64,000 nt of DNA from Euborellia annulipes (GCA_023213315.1 JAKCPI010000950.1:1-64000), one strand, 5' to 3'; positions 11,475-22,644 are shown, counted from the first letter of the stretch. Notes: generated by a model from the letters alone, not told the origin. Translations and numbers: made by a program.

Positions 11475-11562
11475 AAATTGTCGTATGAGACGGAATTCAA
11501 ACCCGCGACCCTTGGAATAATTGGCCAGCACGCTAACCATTTCACCAGCCAGGGCCTGAGGG
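11475..11562 (-). repeat. tRNA-like SINE head, family 2
   Basis: The minus strand reads GGCTGGTGAAATGGTTAGCG (A-box region) and GTCGCGGGTTTGAATTCCGT (B-box region), followed by CTCATACGACA. The copy at 35.7 kb has CTCATGCGACA at the same place. A free-standing tRNA gene is unlikely because no matching acceptor stem is visible. Confidence 0.5.
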
Positions 11563-13770
11563 AATAATAAAGAAATAAATTACCTCCATATTTTTAGTTA
11601 AATATTTTTAGAGATCTAAATGTATATTTGAATAAGATATCATATACTAATTGAATGGGTGTCTGGAAGAAGGGCATAAGTTACAATTTTAAAATTTTAC
11701 AGGAGAAGCGAAAAACTGAAGTTGCTCATGTTAAGGAACTAATTAATTGCAAAAGTCACACATATGACCTGCTTCCATTTTTTGGCTAAAAAAATTAATG
11801 TGTTAAACCACCTGGGGATTACATTAGGAATTACATTCATCCATAAAAAAACACAGTATTTGAAAAATGTAACATATGCCCTTTTTCCAGACACATATTC
11901 AATTAATATTTAAATTAGGCCTATATATACAAGGCCCATGCTAAATTTTTATGTATAAAAGGCTTATTATAAAAGTAAACTCAACCAAATTGATCTGGGA
12001 CTTAACAAAAATATGAAACTTCATGTGCAGTAAAAAATATTTTCTTCCAATTCTCTATAAAAGTATTTCTCTCTTTTTTTTAACCTTTCAAGAATTAGAA
12101 AATTTTAGTTAATTTCATTACAATGTATTATTTTTTTCTTAGTTAATCAAAAAAATCTCTGGAATGACATTAAAATTGTTTCAGAATCTCATTCACCCTA
12201 AATTTTTTTTTTTTGTTAACAAGTTTACTTGCATTAAGAATTCGTAAATTCCATTTTAACATATTTTTCCATGCATTCTTTTTTTTTTTAAGCATGCGAA
12301 AGTGACCTTGCCGGCGAGTGTCCCTTTATTCCTTTGAAATCTAGTCCCTATATATTTGTATTTGTATAGAGAGAGAGAGGGGGGGGATTAAAAGAACCTG
12401 TAGAGAGAAACTATGGTATGAAAAATGATCGTTTTTCGACGACAGGCGCCTGTTTCAAGTTTTTCCATAAGATATATATAAAGATCAAGCGACTGGATGC
12501 AATCATTAATTTCTGCAGTTAATTAGTCTGGTATTACATTCCTGTCTGTGCTCAAAGGTCGCATTGTGCAAGTCTTTACTAGCCAGGTGGGCAATAATTC
12601 GAGGGATGGGGGGCATCTCACATTTAGGCAAATATGTCCGACATTAATGTCATGACAGCCGACCAACATCTGACTGAGAAGAAATTTATTTAATGCCACT
12701 CAGAGTCAATCATTGGAATTCTTATCCAAATGCAGAGGAAATTCTTCAATTATAAAAAAAAATCGAATGAATGTTAAAAAAAAATTTAGTTTATAATTAA
12801 ATTGCATGTTTTTTTAGATGGCATGCAGTTTAAATCGAGAATAGGATCGTCCATTTTATTTGTAGACAATATCTAAAAGTAGGATCACTTTCATTTTGAC
12901 CCCCAGAAAAGAAGAAAATGTAAATTAATCCTTGAAGTTTATATTTATGAGAGAAAAAAAAAATAATGTTAGTATATCGAGGGAGGGAAAGAAAAACATT
13001 TATTAATGGAGGCAGCGACAAAATATCGTCTTGAGGGGTAAGAAACGTGTCGGAAATGAAAAAGGATGTTTTATCAAGAGGTTCAGGTAACATTTTTCGG
13101 AAATTTTTTTTTTTAAATTTATTACGTATTAAATTAAATGAAGAGAATAATTAACATTTAAAGAATTATTTATTCTCCTTGAGCGGTTGAAAAATAAAAT
13201 TTCCTCCCGAATGATTGATGCTTGGATTATTTTAATGGTTTTTTTTTCTTAAAGAATAGAAAGGAACTAGAAAAAAGTTTTGGTCGCTTTGTGTTATTCA
13301 TCTTCACTATTTGAAAATGACAAAAGGCGTTTGCAAATTTTCTTTATTCTCTAAATGGATGGATTGATTTTTAGAGGGTTTTTTTTCTCATGGGGGCTTT
13401 GTGTGTTCGTCTCCGATTCAGAAACCTGGCACCGGCATTTTATATTTAATAGTTGATGTCAGGAAACAATTTTTATATTCGCCCCCGTTGTTGTCAATTT
13501 ATGGAACATATAGAGACGCCCCGACTAATACCACAATAGAATTTTTTCATTATCCCAAATAGTAATAAATAGTTTGGTTTTATCGAGGGCTTGGAAGAAA
13601 GCCAGCATAAAAAGTTTTACTTTTTCTAAAATATTATTGCAAATATGTGAGAGAATCTTATAAATGTGTTTTGCTTAAATGGATAAAGAGTTAGGTCTGT
13701 TTGGAATTAAAGATAATTTTTTTTTTTAAATTAATATTTTTGGATGATGATTTTTGTTAATTAGTGCTCA
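11563..13770. other. AT-rich non-coding stretch
   Basis: No supported gene. The 87-codon minus-strand frame at 12830-13093 shows no domain or coding signature. A GA/G run is at 12367-12388. Confidence 0.4.
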
Positions 13771-13955
13771 TTCTTACACTGTAGGCTTAAAAAAAATTAT
13801 GAATTTTCAATCAATTTTCACATACTGGTTGAATTTTAATATACCCAGTTTGTGAAATCAAATTTATAAACTAGTTTATTAAGTAAAATAAATATGAATC
13901 AAATTTGAGTAGCTTAAAAAAAGTATGATGTTCTTATTGTAACAAATTAATTAGT

Positions 13956-14035
13956 CGAGATGGTAAAGACGTCGTACAAATTCATATAAGAAGGGAAGAA
14001 ACCAAGAGTTCGAGTTCAAACCTCTCGAGGCACGA
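13956..14035 (+). repeat. tRNA-like segment
   Basis: TAGTCGAGATGGTAAAGACG resembles an A-box region, and AGTTCGAGTTCAAACCTC about 50 bases on resembles a B-box. The spacing is long for a tRNA gene, and I could not draw a convincing cloverleaf. Probably a SINE head or a tRNA-derived part of the surrounding element. Confidence 0.35.
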
Positions 14036-14160
14036 TTATTTTAAACTAATATATGAAATTTTTATAAACCCGTTTATGCAATTTTTGATAAATTGAAAAG
14101 TTCATTTTTTAGTATATTAACTTTTCATATATCCTAATGTAAAATTCATAAGGAATTTGT

Positions 14161-14300
14161 GTAGCAGACATGGGCATAACTAGAGAATTTGGCTGGGGGT
14201 GGGCCGTGGGACCAGCTATCCTCCGAAGGACCTGGGGGGGGAGCAAGAGCCTTCTGGGGGCCCCTCCCGGCAGCCCCCTAGTTACGCCCATGGTAGCAGA
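14161..14300. mobile_element. CATGGGC(G)T short hAT-like element with 8-bp duplication
   Basis: The element 14169-14292 has termini CATGGGCATAACTAG and CTAGTTACGCCCATG. It is flanked by the perfect duplication GTAGCAGA (14161-14168, 14293-14300). GC-rich interior, no gene. It is nested in the CACTGT element. A relative with the same CATGGGCGT terminus is at 42667. Confidence 0.85.
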
Positions 14301-14879
14301 CTTACTCTACTAGTTTATGAATATCCCTTGAAAATTTTCAACAGTGTAGATATAAAATAATCTAAGGTTTTTTGAAAGAAAAACGTTGTATAATAATTAC
14401 TAATTAACCTCAGTAATTGAAAATGACAAAAGGCGATTGCAAATTTCCTTTATTCGGTAAAAAAAATAATTGAGATAATTTATATTTCTCTCTGTGAATT
14501 CTCGATTATAGAGGAATTTAATGGAAAAATCAGACTTGCTAATAACACTCATGCCTAAAAAAGCGACCAATAACAGGTGGGCCTTAAAGAGATAAAATTT
14601 TATCAGATAATTATTAAAAACAATCCATGTCCCAAACACAATATGATGTTGTTTAATTAACTGAAAATTCAAAATACCTTTATATATGCGATAACATCTT
14701 GACAAAAAAAAAAAAAAAAGAGAGGAGTATAATTTGAAAAGGAATTTCAAAATATTTTGATAAAAACGATATTCGAAGAGGAGAGCGGGGGGTGAATAAA
14801 TTGAGCGGTTGGCAGCCTATGACCATGGAGATTTATTAAACGTCTAAGACGATTAATTCAATAAGATTTGGGCGGTGCA

Positions 14880-15150
14880 ACGGGTTACATAAAAACCTGC
14901 CGAGCGTTCCGTTGCGATGTTATCAGTGCCACGAACAAGTGTGGGTGATCGGTGTATGTATCTATTTTCAGGTAGAAGTAGACTGGCACACTAGGTCATC
15001 TGGGAATTTGTCCTTAAAGCCCTTCTGGTGGCTCGAGCTTGAAAGGCGAAGGGAATCAAATTCCCAGACCCTTCAAATTAGTCATCTGAATGTTGCTTAG
15101 GCAAATACAGGCTGCCCAGGCCGCGAGACATTATTATCAAAGGAATCTCT
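14880..15150 (+). pseudogene. Remnant of a LINE ORF1 (gag-like zinc knuckles)
   Basis: The frame from about 14912 gives RCYQCHEQVWVIGVC, which fits C-x2-C-x4-H-x4-C except that the H is W. It continues through a degenerate second knuckle-like segment (SSGNLSLKPFWW) and ends QTLQISHLNVA followed by a stop. R1/I-type LINEs carry CCHC knuckles at the end of ORF1, with ORF2 starting just after. Here the critical histidine and second-knuckle cysteines are lost, and no endonuclease or reverse transcriptase frame follows. It is a short decayed fragment; the clade is uncertain. Confidence 0.45.
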
Positions 15151-15640
15151 ACTAGCAATCAGCTAATTGCAGACCCTGTTGATTTATTACACATTCTAAC
15201 GACAAACATTTGGTTCATAATTTATGTTTTAAAAAAGGAGAAGTAAAAATAGATCAGACAGACACACGGCCAGTACATATGTAGAAGAAAATTAGATCAC
15301 TTTAAATAAATAATAAATAAATTCATAGGTAAACCTATAATTTTGACTAGCAAATAAATTAAGCTTGTTGAGAACTTTAAAATTTAATGCAATTAATTAA
15401 CATATTATTTTTTATTTGATATGTGTATTGATTGGTTAATATAATTTAATGCTATTTTATAAATACCAAAACGAACTAATATCAAATTTTTTATTTTTTT
15501 ATTTTGAATTGCCTCTCAAAGTGTGTGCCGCAGCGGCGTCTTGGAAAGCTTTACAGGGGCGCTACCAAATGTTAGAAATATAAAAAAAAAAATTCGATTT
15601 TTAAAGTAGCCTATTTTGAGAAATCACAAGAAGTTGTTTC
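15151..15640. other. AT-rich non-coding stretch
   Basis: Nothing recognised beyond short A/T tracts. Confidence 0.35.
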
Positions 15641-15646
15641 TACGTG

Positions 15647-16002
15647 CAGTGAGTGACAAAGTCAAGTCCCACCCAAGCGTTTTCTACTTGTGATTATTTC
15701 ATGGATTTAAAAAAAATTATTATATACTAGCCGCGACGCGCGCGACGCTCGCCTTCGCCTTTCTGTAATCCCGAGAAGGTCCTCTTTACCCATATAAAAT
15801 TTCATTTCAAAATTCCAACGGGAAGTTGCCTAAATATAGAGTGACAGACAGACAGACGGACATTAGCGAATTATATATAGAGATTATTTTTTAATGGAAA
15901 CTTCATGGTTCAAACCTAAAAAATTTCCAATAAGGATTTTTCATTTTCTTTTATAAAAACAATGAAATAATCACAAGGAGAAAACGCATTTGTCGCTCAC
16001 TG
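15647..16002. mobile_element. CAGTGAG inverted-repeat element with nested Helitron
   Basis: The left end CAGTGAGTGACAAA, then GCGTTTTCTACTTGTGATTA, is inverted at the right end (ATAATCACAAGGAG, CGCATTTGTCGCTCACTG). The left arm has an extra block of about 18 bp. TA follows the right end but is not preserved at the left. The termini resemble those of the element at 26178, suggesting related TA-target families. Confidence 0.65.
15727..15883 (-). mobile_element. Short non-autonomous Helitron
   Basis: On the minus strand it starts TCTCTATATATAATTCGC and ends CTAG, with GC-rich potential hairpin sequence (GCGCGCGTCGCGG) directly before the end. It lies between A and T, the standard Helitron target. 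A GACAGACAGACGG tract is near the 5' end. Size 157 bp. It is inserted in the CAGTGAG element. The 3' hairpin is imperfect. Confidence 0.6.
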
Positions 16003-16084
16003 TACATAGGCCTACAACAAATTCTTTAATAGCATTGTTTAAGTATTCGCTTATGCACAATAAGCGACTCTATTTCAGGGGGTA

Positions 16085-16190
16085 ATAAAGCGCTTTATTA
16101 GAGCGAAAAACTCTAAGACAACTGAAGATGGCTCAATTAAATTAGCCGAAACGTTTTGATTAAGGAGTTTATTACTTTTTTTATTTAAAA
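16085..16190 (+). repeat. Penelope-like terminal hairpin fragment
   Basis: CTGAAGATGGCTCAA, a short AT loop, then AGCCGAAACGTTTTG. Same order of motifs as other Penelope-like arms here. An AATAAAGCG...GCGCTTTATT-like repeat lies just before it. Confidence 0.45.
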
Positions 16191-16557
16191 AGAGGCTACC
16201 TTCCTGGCTGCTGTCCTCCACATCACATTTCATCGATATATCACGGCCACAACCCATCAATCCTATATTCCGTAGAATATTTAGAAAAGGTGTCAGCAAT
16301 CGAAAAAGTTTTGAAACCCTTGGCCTATAATAAATTTTAAGTTAATTTTGCTCGTTGAATGTTCCGGTTTTAAAGTCACAAATCATTAGTCGTTTGTTAC
16401 AATATAGTTCTGAATTAAAAGAGCTCGATAGTCAAAAATCTAAGGGAATCAAAATGAAGGATCTTAATGGGCAATTGATATAATTTCATTAATATCAAAC
16501 AATGATGGGAGTGTTTCAGAAGCTGAATGACAACTCATTCAATTAAAAAAAAATTTC

Positions 16558-16726
16558 GAATAGGCCTTTTTTTTTTTTTTTTTTTTTTTTAACACACACT
16601 TTTTTCCCATTCACTCTCACATTCACATACACATTCACACAGCCTTTTCGGCAACTTAGCAGGCATTTTAAGACTTTTACGATAACCGTTATTTAATAAT
16701 ATATTATTTATTTGGGGTCCTAGGCA

Positions 16727-16768
<42 letters not shown>

Positions 16769-17056
16769 TACTCACACTTTTTTCTCATTCACACTCACAC
16801 TCACACACTCATCACACAGTCTTTTCGGCAACTCAGGCCATTTAAGACTTTAGACGATAACCGTTATTGATAAATATACAATATAGGGGTCCACCAGTAT
16901 TTAAGCCATTTTGGTATCCAATTGGCTTAAATAAAATCATCGGACCGCCTGGGGTCCGAACCCGCGACGTTTGGTATATGAGGTTAGCACGCTAACCTCT
17001 ACGCCATGCCCCTGAGGGCAAAATATAAAAAAAAAAAAATTTAATGAATAGGCCTT
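16558..17056 (-). mobile_element. Dimeric tRNA-SINE, family 1, within one duplication
   Basis: A direct repeat GAATAGGCCTT brackets the unit (16558-16568, 17046-17056). Read on the minus strand, a complete SINE (tRNA head near 17020-16950, body, GTGTGAGTGTG tail) is followed by an A-tract of about 30, and then by a second body and tail lacking the tRNA head, ending in a second A-tract at about 16569-16590. Two units between a single duplication imply insertion as a dimer or insertion of one SINE into the other's tail. Confidence 0.8.
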
Positions 17057-17225
17057 ATACAATTTTAAAACTGTTTAGGAAGGAAGAAATTCTTGGAATA
17101 TATACGGCGGTAGTCCTAGGTAAATCGGCACCACCAACCTTATTATTTATTATTTTTTTAAACTTCATCCGGAGTTTTTTAACAAATTCCTTTTAAATGT
17201 AAATTAGCAAAATATATTTATTATT

Positions 17226-18217
17226 AGAGGTAAAAGGTGGTAATATGAGCCCTGTAGGTATTATGAGCCCCCAATATATCTCGTCATAGAGTTCACACAA
17301 TCTAATGGGGGATTGATGGAAACACTGTGTTCCGTTCTTTTTTAGGCCTCTAGAGAGCTTTGGTTCAGTTGTTGATGATAGATGGTGGATAAATCAGGTG
17401 TTTGTGTTTTCTTCTACTAAAAAACTTTGAAAGGTACCTATTTAGCCCTTAATTGTGATTATTATTCGATTACATTTTTACTTTAATAGGCTACGCTATC
17501 TAATAGAGTAGGTTTTAAGCTTTGATTTAATGTACGTGATAATTAATTTAGACAGTAACAAAGATAGAATATGCTTTGAGGAAATTCAATATGGCTATGT
17601 CGGTAATGTGAGCCCCCCTTCTGTGCCTGGTATATGAGCCCCAATTTTTGAGGGTCCGTCAATACCAGAGAGTACGTTTTGGAAATGCCAGTGGGAGTTG
17701 ATAATCCCGGAGATGAGCATACTCCCTGTAAGTTTTGTGAAGGACTTTACTCTGCCAATTATCAAGGAGAACTGTGGATATAGTGCCTGATGTGTGAAAT
17801 GTGGGCGCACAATGACTGTGCTGGGATTGAAAAAAGATGTTTATATTTGTGACTTTTGCAGATCATAAAATATTTTCTGTTTTCCAACTTATTTACACTA
17901 ATATAGTTTTGTAATTAACAAAATTCAATTTTCATAAAGGATATTTGTATTACTAACCTCTTTTTTTAACACTCTTTTTCATGTATTTACTCTAGGGGCT
18001 CATAATACCAGCACAGAAAATTTTTTCAACAAAACGAACTTTTTTGATTTTTTGTTATTATTTCACTTTCTGTGTATTTAATCGACTGCATACTTTTTAA
18101 ATATATTCATCAATTGTTATAGTTGAAGTTCAACACAAATAATTTAGCAAAAATTATTTAAAAAAATTTATTATAACAAAAAAGAAACTAGGGGCTCATA
18201 ATACCACCTTTACCTCT
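17226..18217 (+). mobile_element. Defective pogo/Tigger-like element
   Basis: The terminal repeats are GAGGTAAAAGGTGGTAATAT on the left and ATAATACCACCTTTACCTC on the right, each next to TA. GAGCCCC motifs follow the left end and recur inside. The only transposase trace is a zinc-finger remnant at 17661-17867. The rest is AT-rich, so most of the transposase gene has been lost. A partial second copy follows directly. Confidence 0.75.
17661..17867 (+). pseudogene. C-terminal PHD-type finger of a pogo-family transposase, copy 1
   Basis: Reading from EMPVGVDNPGDEHTPCKFC, the frame has C-x2-C, then WI-stop-CLMC, then EMWAHNDC, which is the C4HC3 spacing of a PHD-type finger. An in-frame TAG replaces a codon before the third cysteine. 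A six-A run near 17830 shifts the frame so that the last C-x2-C (ICDFC) falls in another frame. Pogo-like transposases of invertebrates often end in such a finger. Not functional as read. Confidence 0.55.
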
Positions 18218-18901
18218 ACGTGATAATTAATTTAGACAGTAACAAAGATAGAATATGCTTTGAGGAAATTCAATATGGCTATGTCGGTAATGTGAGCCCC
18301 CTTCTGTGCCTGGTATATGAGCCCCAATTTTTGAGGGTCCGTCAATACCAGAGAGTACGTTTTGGAAATGCCAGTGGGAGTTGATAATCCCGGAGATGAG
18401 CATACTCCCTGTAAGTTTTGTGAAGGACTTTACTCTGCCAATTATCAAGGAGAACTGTGGATATAGTGCCTGATGTGTGAAATGTGGGCGCACAATGACT
18501 GTGCTGGGATTGAAAAAGATGTTTATATTTGTGACTTTTGCAGATCATAAAATATTTTCTGTTTTCCAACTTATTTACACTAATATAGTTTTGTAATTAA
18601 CAAAATTCAATTTTCATAAAGGATATTTGTATTACTAACCTCTTTTTAACACTCTTTTTCATGTATTTACTCTAGGGGCTCATAATACCAGCACAGAAAA
18701 TTTTTTTCAACAAAACGAACTTTTTTGATTTTTTGTTATTATTTCACTTTCTGTGTATTTAATCGACTGCATACTTTTTAAATATATTCATCAATTGTTA
18801 TAGTTGAAGTTCAACACAAATAATTTAGCAAAAATTATTTAAAAAAAAATTTATTATAACAAAAAAGAAACTAGGGGCTCATAATACCACCTTTACCTCT
18901 A
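18218..18901 (+). repeat. Partial tandem duplication of the pogo-like element
   Basis: This stretch repeats 17534-18217 almost base for base, differing mainly in homopolymer lengths. It begins at an internal TA of the first copy (17533-17534), fused exactly to the right terminal repeat plus TA of copy 1. It ends with the same right terminal repeat. The low divergence suggests a recent event. Confidence 0.9.
18344..18550 (+). pseudogene. C-terminal PHD-type finger of a pogo-family transposase, copy 2
   Basis: Same sequence as the finger at 17661 but with a five-A run, so the frame stays open through AGIEKDVYICDFCRS to a TAA stop (18548-18550). Numbering from the first cysteine, the ligands are C1, C4, C20, C23, H28, C31, C41 and C44, a complete C4HC3 set. 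One TAG still interrupts it just before C20. It is thus the better-preserved version of the domain. Confidence 0.6.
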
Positions 18902-19568
18902 TTAATAAAAAAAAAAAAGATATCAATATCCATTATCATTGCAAATAAATAATAAATATTAAATCAATGGAAGGAAGCTATTCATTTTTTGTTGATAATG
19001 AAAATGAAAAAATAAATGATTCATAAGGAAGAGTATTGTATAATTTTCTTTTCTTTTCATCTCTCTCATGAAAATGTAATAGTATTGTTATAGAATAATT
19101 ATTGTATTTTTTCTATTGTTAAGGTCGTTGCTGTATCATAAGCTAAATATTAATTAAACCGGCGAATGGGGTAAGTTCTGATTCGAGTCCAAAAGAACAC
19201 AACCTATCTAGAACTTCCAATTATTTCAAAGATGAATGTTTAATAAATGTATTCGTAAAAGGACAAGAAATTTTTTTGTTCGTCCATTATATAAACTGAA
19301 ATATTCAGATGTTTATTAATAAAACAACATTAAGAGATCGATTGGTCTAAATATTAATGAAAAGAGAGAAACGCACTTAAATATATGCCTATGTCGCTCG
19401 CTCTCTTTTCTCCAATTTACTAGATCATAAAAATTCTATTTTATATCAGGAATCACAATTTCATGCCCCATCGATTAGGTCATATCAGACTAATTTGACT
19501 ACTAAATTTAAAAAAAATTATCATTTTAATATTTAAATATCTCGATTATTTTTTTCATGTCGTTGCGA
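18902..19568. other. AT-rich non-coding stretch
   Basis: No supported feature. Confidence 0.35.
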
Positions 19569-19570
19569 TA

Positions 19571-20231
19571 TACAGGTGTCCGGTAAAGAATGGATAACCT
19601 TGAAATGTCTTATAGTATAACTTATGGCCGTTCAGAAAAAAAATCGAAACAAAATATATCATAAGTAGTACCAAAGATATGATTTTTTTAAAAGAAAGGT
19701 CTAATTTTTTACCTTGTTTTACTTTTATGAACACTACGATCAGAAATGAATGGATTCCATCGGTTTGTTGTTATTTTATTATTATACACGAACTATGCTA
19801 ATAGATAAACAGTGAATAGTATGACTAGCTATTGCACTTTTTTATTAAAAAATTAGCAAATTCCAATAAAATAGCCAGGTGGTCGTGATTTACTTTGAAT
19901 CAGTGTTAAAACGACCACCTGGCTATTTTATTGGAATTTGCTAATTTTTTAATAAAAAAAGTGCAATAGCTAGTCATACTATTCACTGTTTATCTATTAG
20001 CATAGTTCGTGTATAATAATAAAATAACAACAAACCGATGGAATCCATTCATTTCTGATCGTAGTGTTCATAAAAGTAAAACAAGGTAAAAAAATTAGAC
20101 CTTTCTTTTAAAAAAAATCATATCTTAGGTACTACTTATGATATATTTTGTTTCAATTTTTTTTTCTGAACGGCCATAAGTTATACTATAAGACATTTCA
20201 AGGTTATCCATTCTTTACCGGACACCCTGTA
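19571..20231. mobile_element. Long near-perfect palindrome, TACAGG(G)TGTCC termini
   Basis: The left arm 19571-19886 and right arm 19911-20231 are inverted copies with only a few differences, separated by a 24-bp loop. The outer ends are TACAGGTGTCCGGTAAAG and CTTTACCGGACACCCTGTA, so a TA may be the target duplication. There is no gene: the open frame at 20148-20399 starts in the right arm and runs into a minisatellite. Foldback-type MITE. Confidence 0.88.
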
Positions 20232-20256
20232 TTAATAGCCTGGCTCTGGTATGAAT

Positions 20257-20332
20257 CGCCGAAAAAATCTCGCCGAAAAAAACTCGCCGAAAGGAAAATC
20301 TCGCCGAAAAAAAACTCGCCGAAAGGAAAAAC
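20257..20332. repeat. CTCGCCGAAA minisatellite
   Basis: At least four or five copies of CTCGCCGAAA followed by A-runs or GGAAAA, with units of about 13-20 bp. Confidence 0.75.
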
Positions 20333-20403
20333 AGTTTATTTCTGTATTTATTTTTCAAGAAAACTAAAGTTGAAAAAACTCGTTTATTTTTATTATTAAG
20401 CTT

Positions 20404-20520
20404 ATAAGTAGAGATTGGAAAAAAGTCTCTTATTTTTGGAAAAAAGTCGCCTTAAAAGTCAAATAGTCAATAAAAAGTCAGTTTTTGGCAAAAAAAAGTC
20501 TCTAAAAAGTCGCTGTCAAG
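20404..20520. repeat. hAT-like end with AAAAAGTC repeats
   Basis: Begins TAGAGATTGGAAAAAAGTC and continues with many AAAAAGTC/AAAAGTCGC repeats. Layout and terminus resemble the TAGAGACCGGAC element at 27602. No opposite end was found. Confidence 0.35.
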
Positions 20521-22223
20521 TTTAATAAGAATTAATAATATGAAAAAGTAAAAGAAGTTCAAGCACTGTACAATTTCTTTTGATAACTCGGACAACTTGT
20601 ATATAATTTTATTCATTTGAATAAGATATTGATATTTAATTCGGATTTGACTAAACACTAAACTACTCACATATTTGTTAAATATAATTATATATAATCG
20701 AACTGAAAAATACGATTGACAAATAAATATGAAATGAAAAAGAAATATGCTGAGGAACTTTGACAGATGAAACAATTTAATCTATCCCTATTCGTTCTAT
20801 TAATTATATATTATTTGAGGTAATTTTAAGCAATAAAAGATTCTAAATAATAAATTTCTAGTTTATTGTAATTTGGAATTAATTTAGTCCCTTGTGGACG
20901 AAAACAAAAGGGATGCTTAAAGTTTTAGAAAAATCTTGAAAATTCTCAAAGTTCAAATTCGATGGAAAAAATATGATGGATAAGGACCACCCTAATATGC
21001 ATATTAAGATAAGGGAAAGTAAAAATTAATTGAAATTTTTTTAAATATCCCCAGTGGGGAATTATAAAATTTTAATATAAGAAGCAAATAAATTTATAAC
21101 GTATTAAATATTGTTTAAAGTCTCTATGGCCTAAAACGTCTAAAATACTTGAAAAAAAAAAAAAAAAAAAAAAAATAGGCCAAAGGAAATTTAAATTTGT
21201 GAAACGGTAAGTTGCCTAGATTAAAAAAAAAATAATAATAAAAAGTACAGATAAAATTTTGAAGTCGAGAAGTCATAAAAATGTGAAGACAAAATATTTC
21301 TAATTTTACTTTTTAGCGACACAAACACTTTAGTAAAAAAGGAAAATGCGTTAAAAAATTAATAAATACACACACTTGGTTTATTTAAATAAGAAATTAT
21401 CCAATCTCTCTTAATTTATACCAAACAAATTAAGTCTTTTGTTGAATGTTTTTAAAATAAGAAATTTTTTTTTTCACTAATTGAAGAAAAACATGAAATT
21501 CCATTTAAAATATTATTATTTTTGCATATTCTATGCATATTAATAGAATAAATTATTGAATGAAGTTGGGACTATGGATTTCACTCATTAATTGTCTTGT
21601 TTTAAATAACTCATAGCAATTTACTTAATGACCATTAAGTTTGTTATTAACAATTAGTCATAGGGAATTCCTGTCATTTAATATCATTAAATTTCTTCTT
21701 GAGAAATTTATCATTAAAAAAAAGTCATGTTATTCATCATTAAATTTGAATATTATTTGTTTTGACAGAACATCCTTTGTGAGGTTATTATATCATACCA
21801 GTTCAGTTCTAAATGTTTAAATGGGGCCTATAATAGTTAATAGGAATAATTTATAGAGAGAAAAAGAGATGTGAAGTGATCTATTGGTTCAAAAGCAACA
21901 TTTAACGGGATAGGTATTTTTCTATAAAGTTTAAACAGGTTAAGAAGATGAATGGGAAGGTGCTCATATTATGGCTGTCTTCTGTTTGGAAGTTTCCATT
22001 AGGTTTTATGTTTGTGGTGAGGTGTCAAAGGACCAGGTGACCGTGCAGAACGTACAGGTTTCCTGCTCCCTGTTTATATATATAATACATGTGACTCTTT
22101 TTAAACATTTGCCCCGAGGGACACAAGTGCACCGACCCGCTGGCTGGGTGTATTCAAGAGGAAAAAAAAAAATGCTGGGAAAATGAATTTGAAGGTTTCC
22201 TGCACCCTCGCTTCTTTGTAAAT

Positions 22224-22255
<32 letters not shown>

Positions 22256-22640
22256 AAATAATGAATGAAAGCCGTGATAGAATCAGGTAAAACGATTTCT
22301 TGGTGATTTGGAATAAAAAAAAAATCATAATCTTGGGAGAAATGTATTTTTAGGGATTATCATAATTTTTATTTAATCATAGAAGTAGGCTACCTAAAGG
22401 GGGATTTGAGGGTCTAAACAGCTCACTCTTCTTCCAAGAGGCCTGAATCAAGCAAGATATAAGAGAAGTATAAAATAAAAAAATATATACAGCCAAATTT
22501 ATTATATAAAAAATGATTTTTTTTTAAATTTTGAAACAGAACGAGTTGAAAACTAGTTAGTTTTAGAATAATTCTTGTCAAAAGGAGTTTTTTTTTGTCT
22601 TTCGACATATAGACTTTAACGATTCACATTAATTAGATAT
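20521..22640. other. AT-rich non-coding stretch
   Basis: Nothing recognised. It contains an A-run near 21151-21175, a T-run near 22227-22254 and a 102-codon minus frame (20467-20775) without domain features. A less AT-rich patch at 21960-22215 holds a short frame (21971-22186) that I cannot assign. Confidence 0.35.
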
Positions 22641-22644
22641 GATA

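Larger units (their letters stand above)
13777..14346. mobile_element. CACTGT element, TA-flanked, copy 2, with nested insertion
   Basis: It begins CACTGTAGGCTT and ends TTTTCAACAGTG, with TA on each side (13775-13776 and 14347-14348). The early sequence ATGAATTTTCAATCA matches the copy at 7856. It carries a tRNA-like segment (about 13956-14035) and a separate 124-bp element (14169-14292), so it is older than the latter. Confidence 0.7.

Noticed and set aside
11475..11562. A possible true tRNA gene.
   Set aside because: A and B boxes are present but no acceptor-stem pairing or 3' T-terminator fits; related SINE copies share the sequence beyond the tRNA part.
21971..22186. A 71-codon plus-strand frame in a mixed-composition patch.
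   Set aside because: No family resemblance and no promoter or splice context; an antisense frame overlaps its end.
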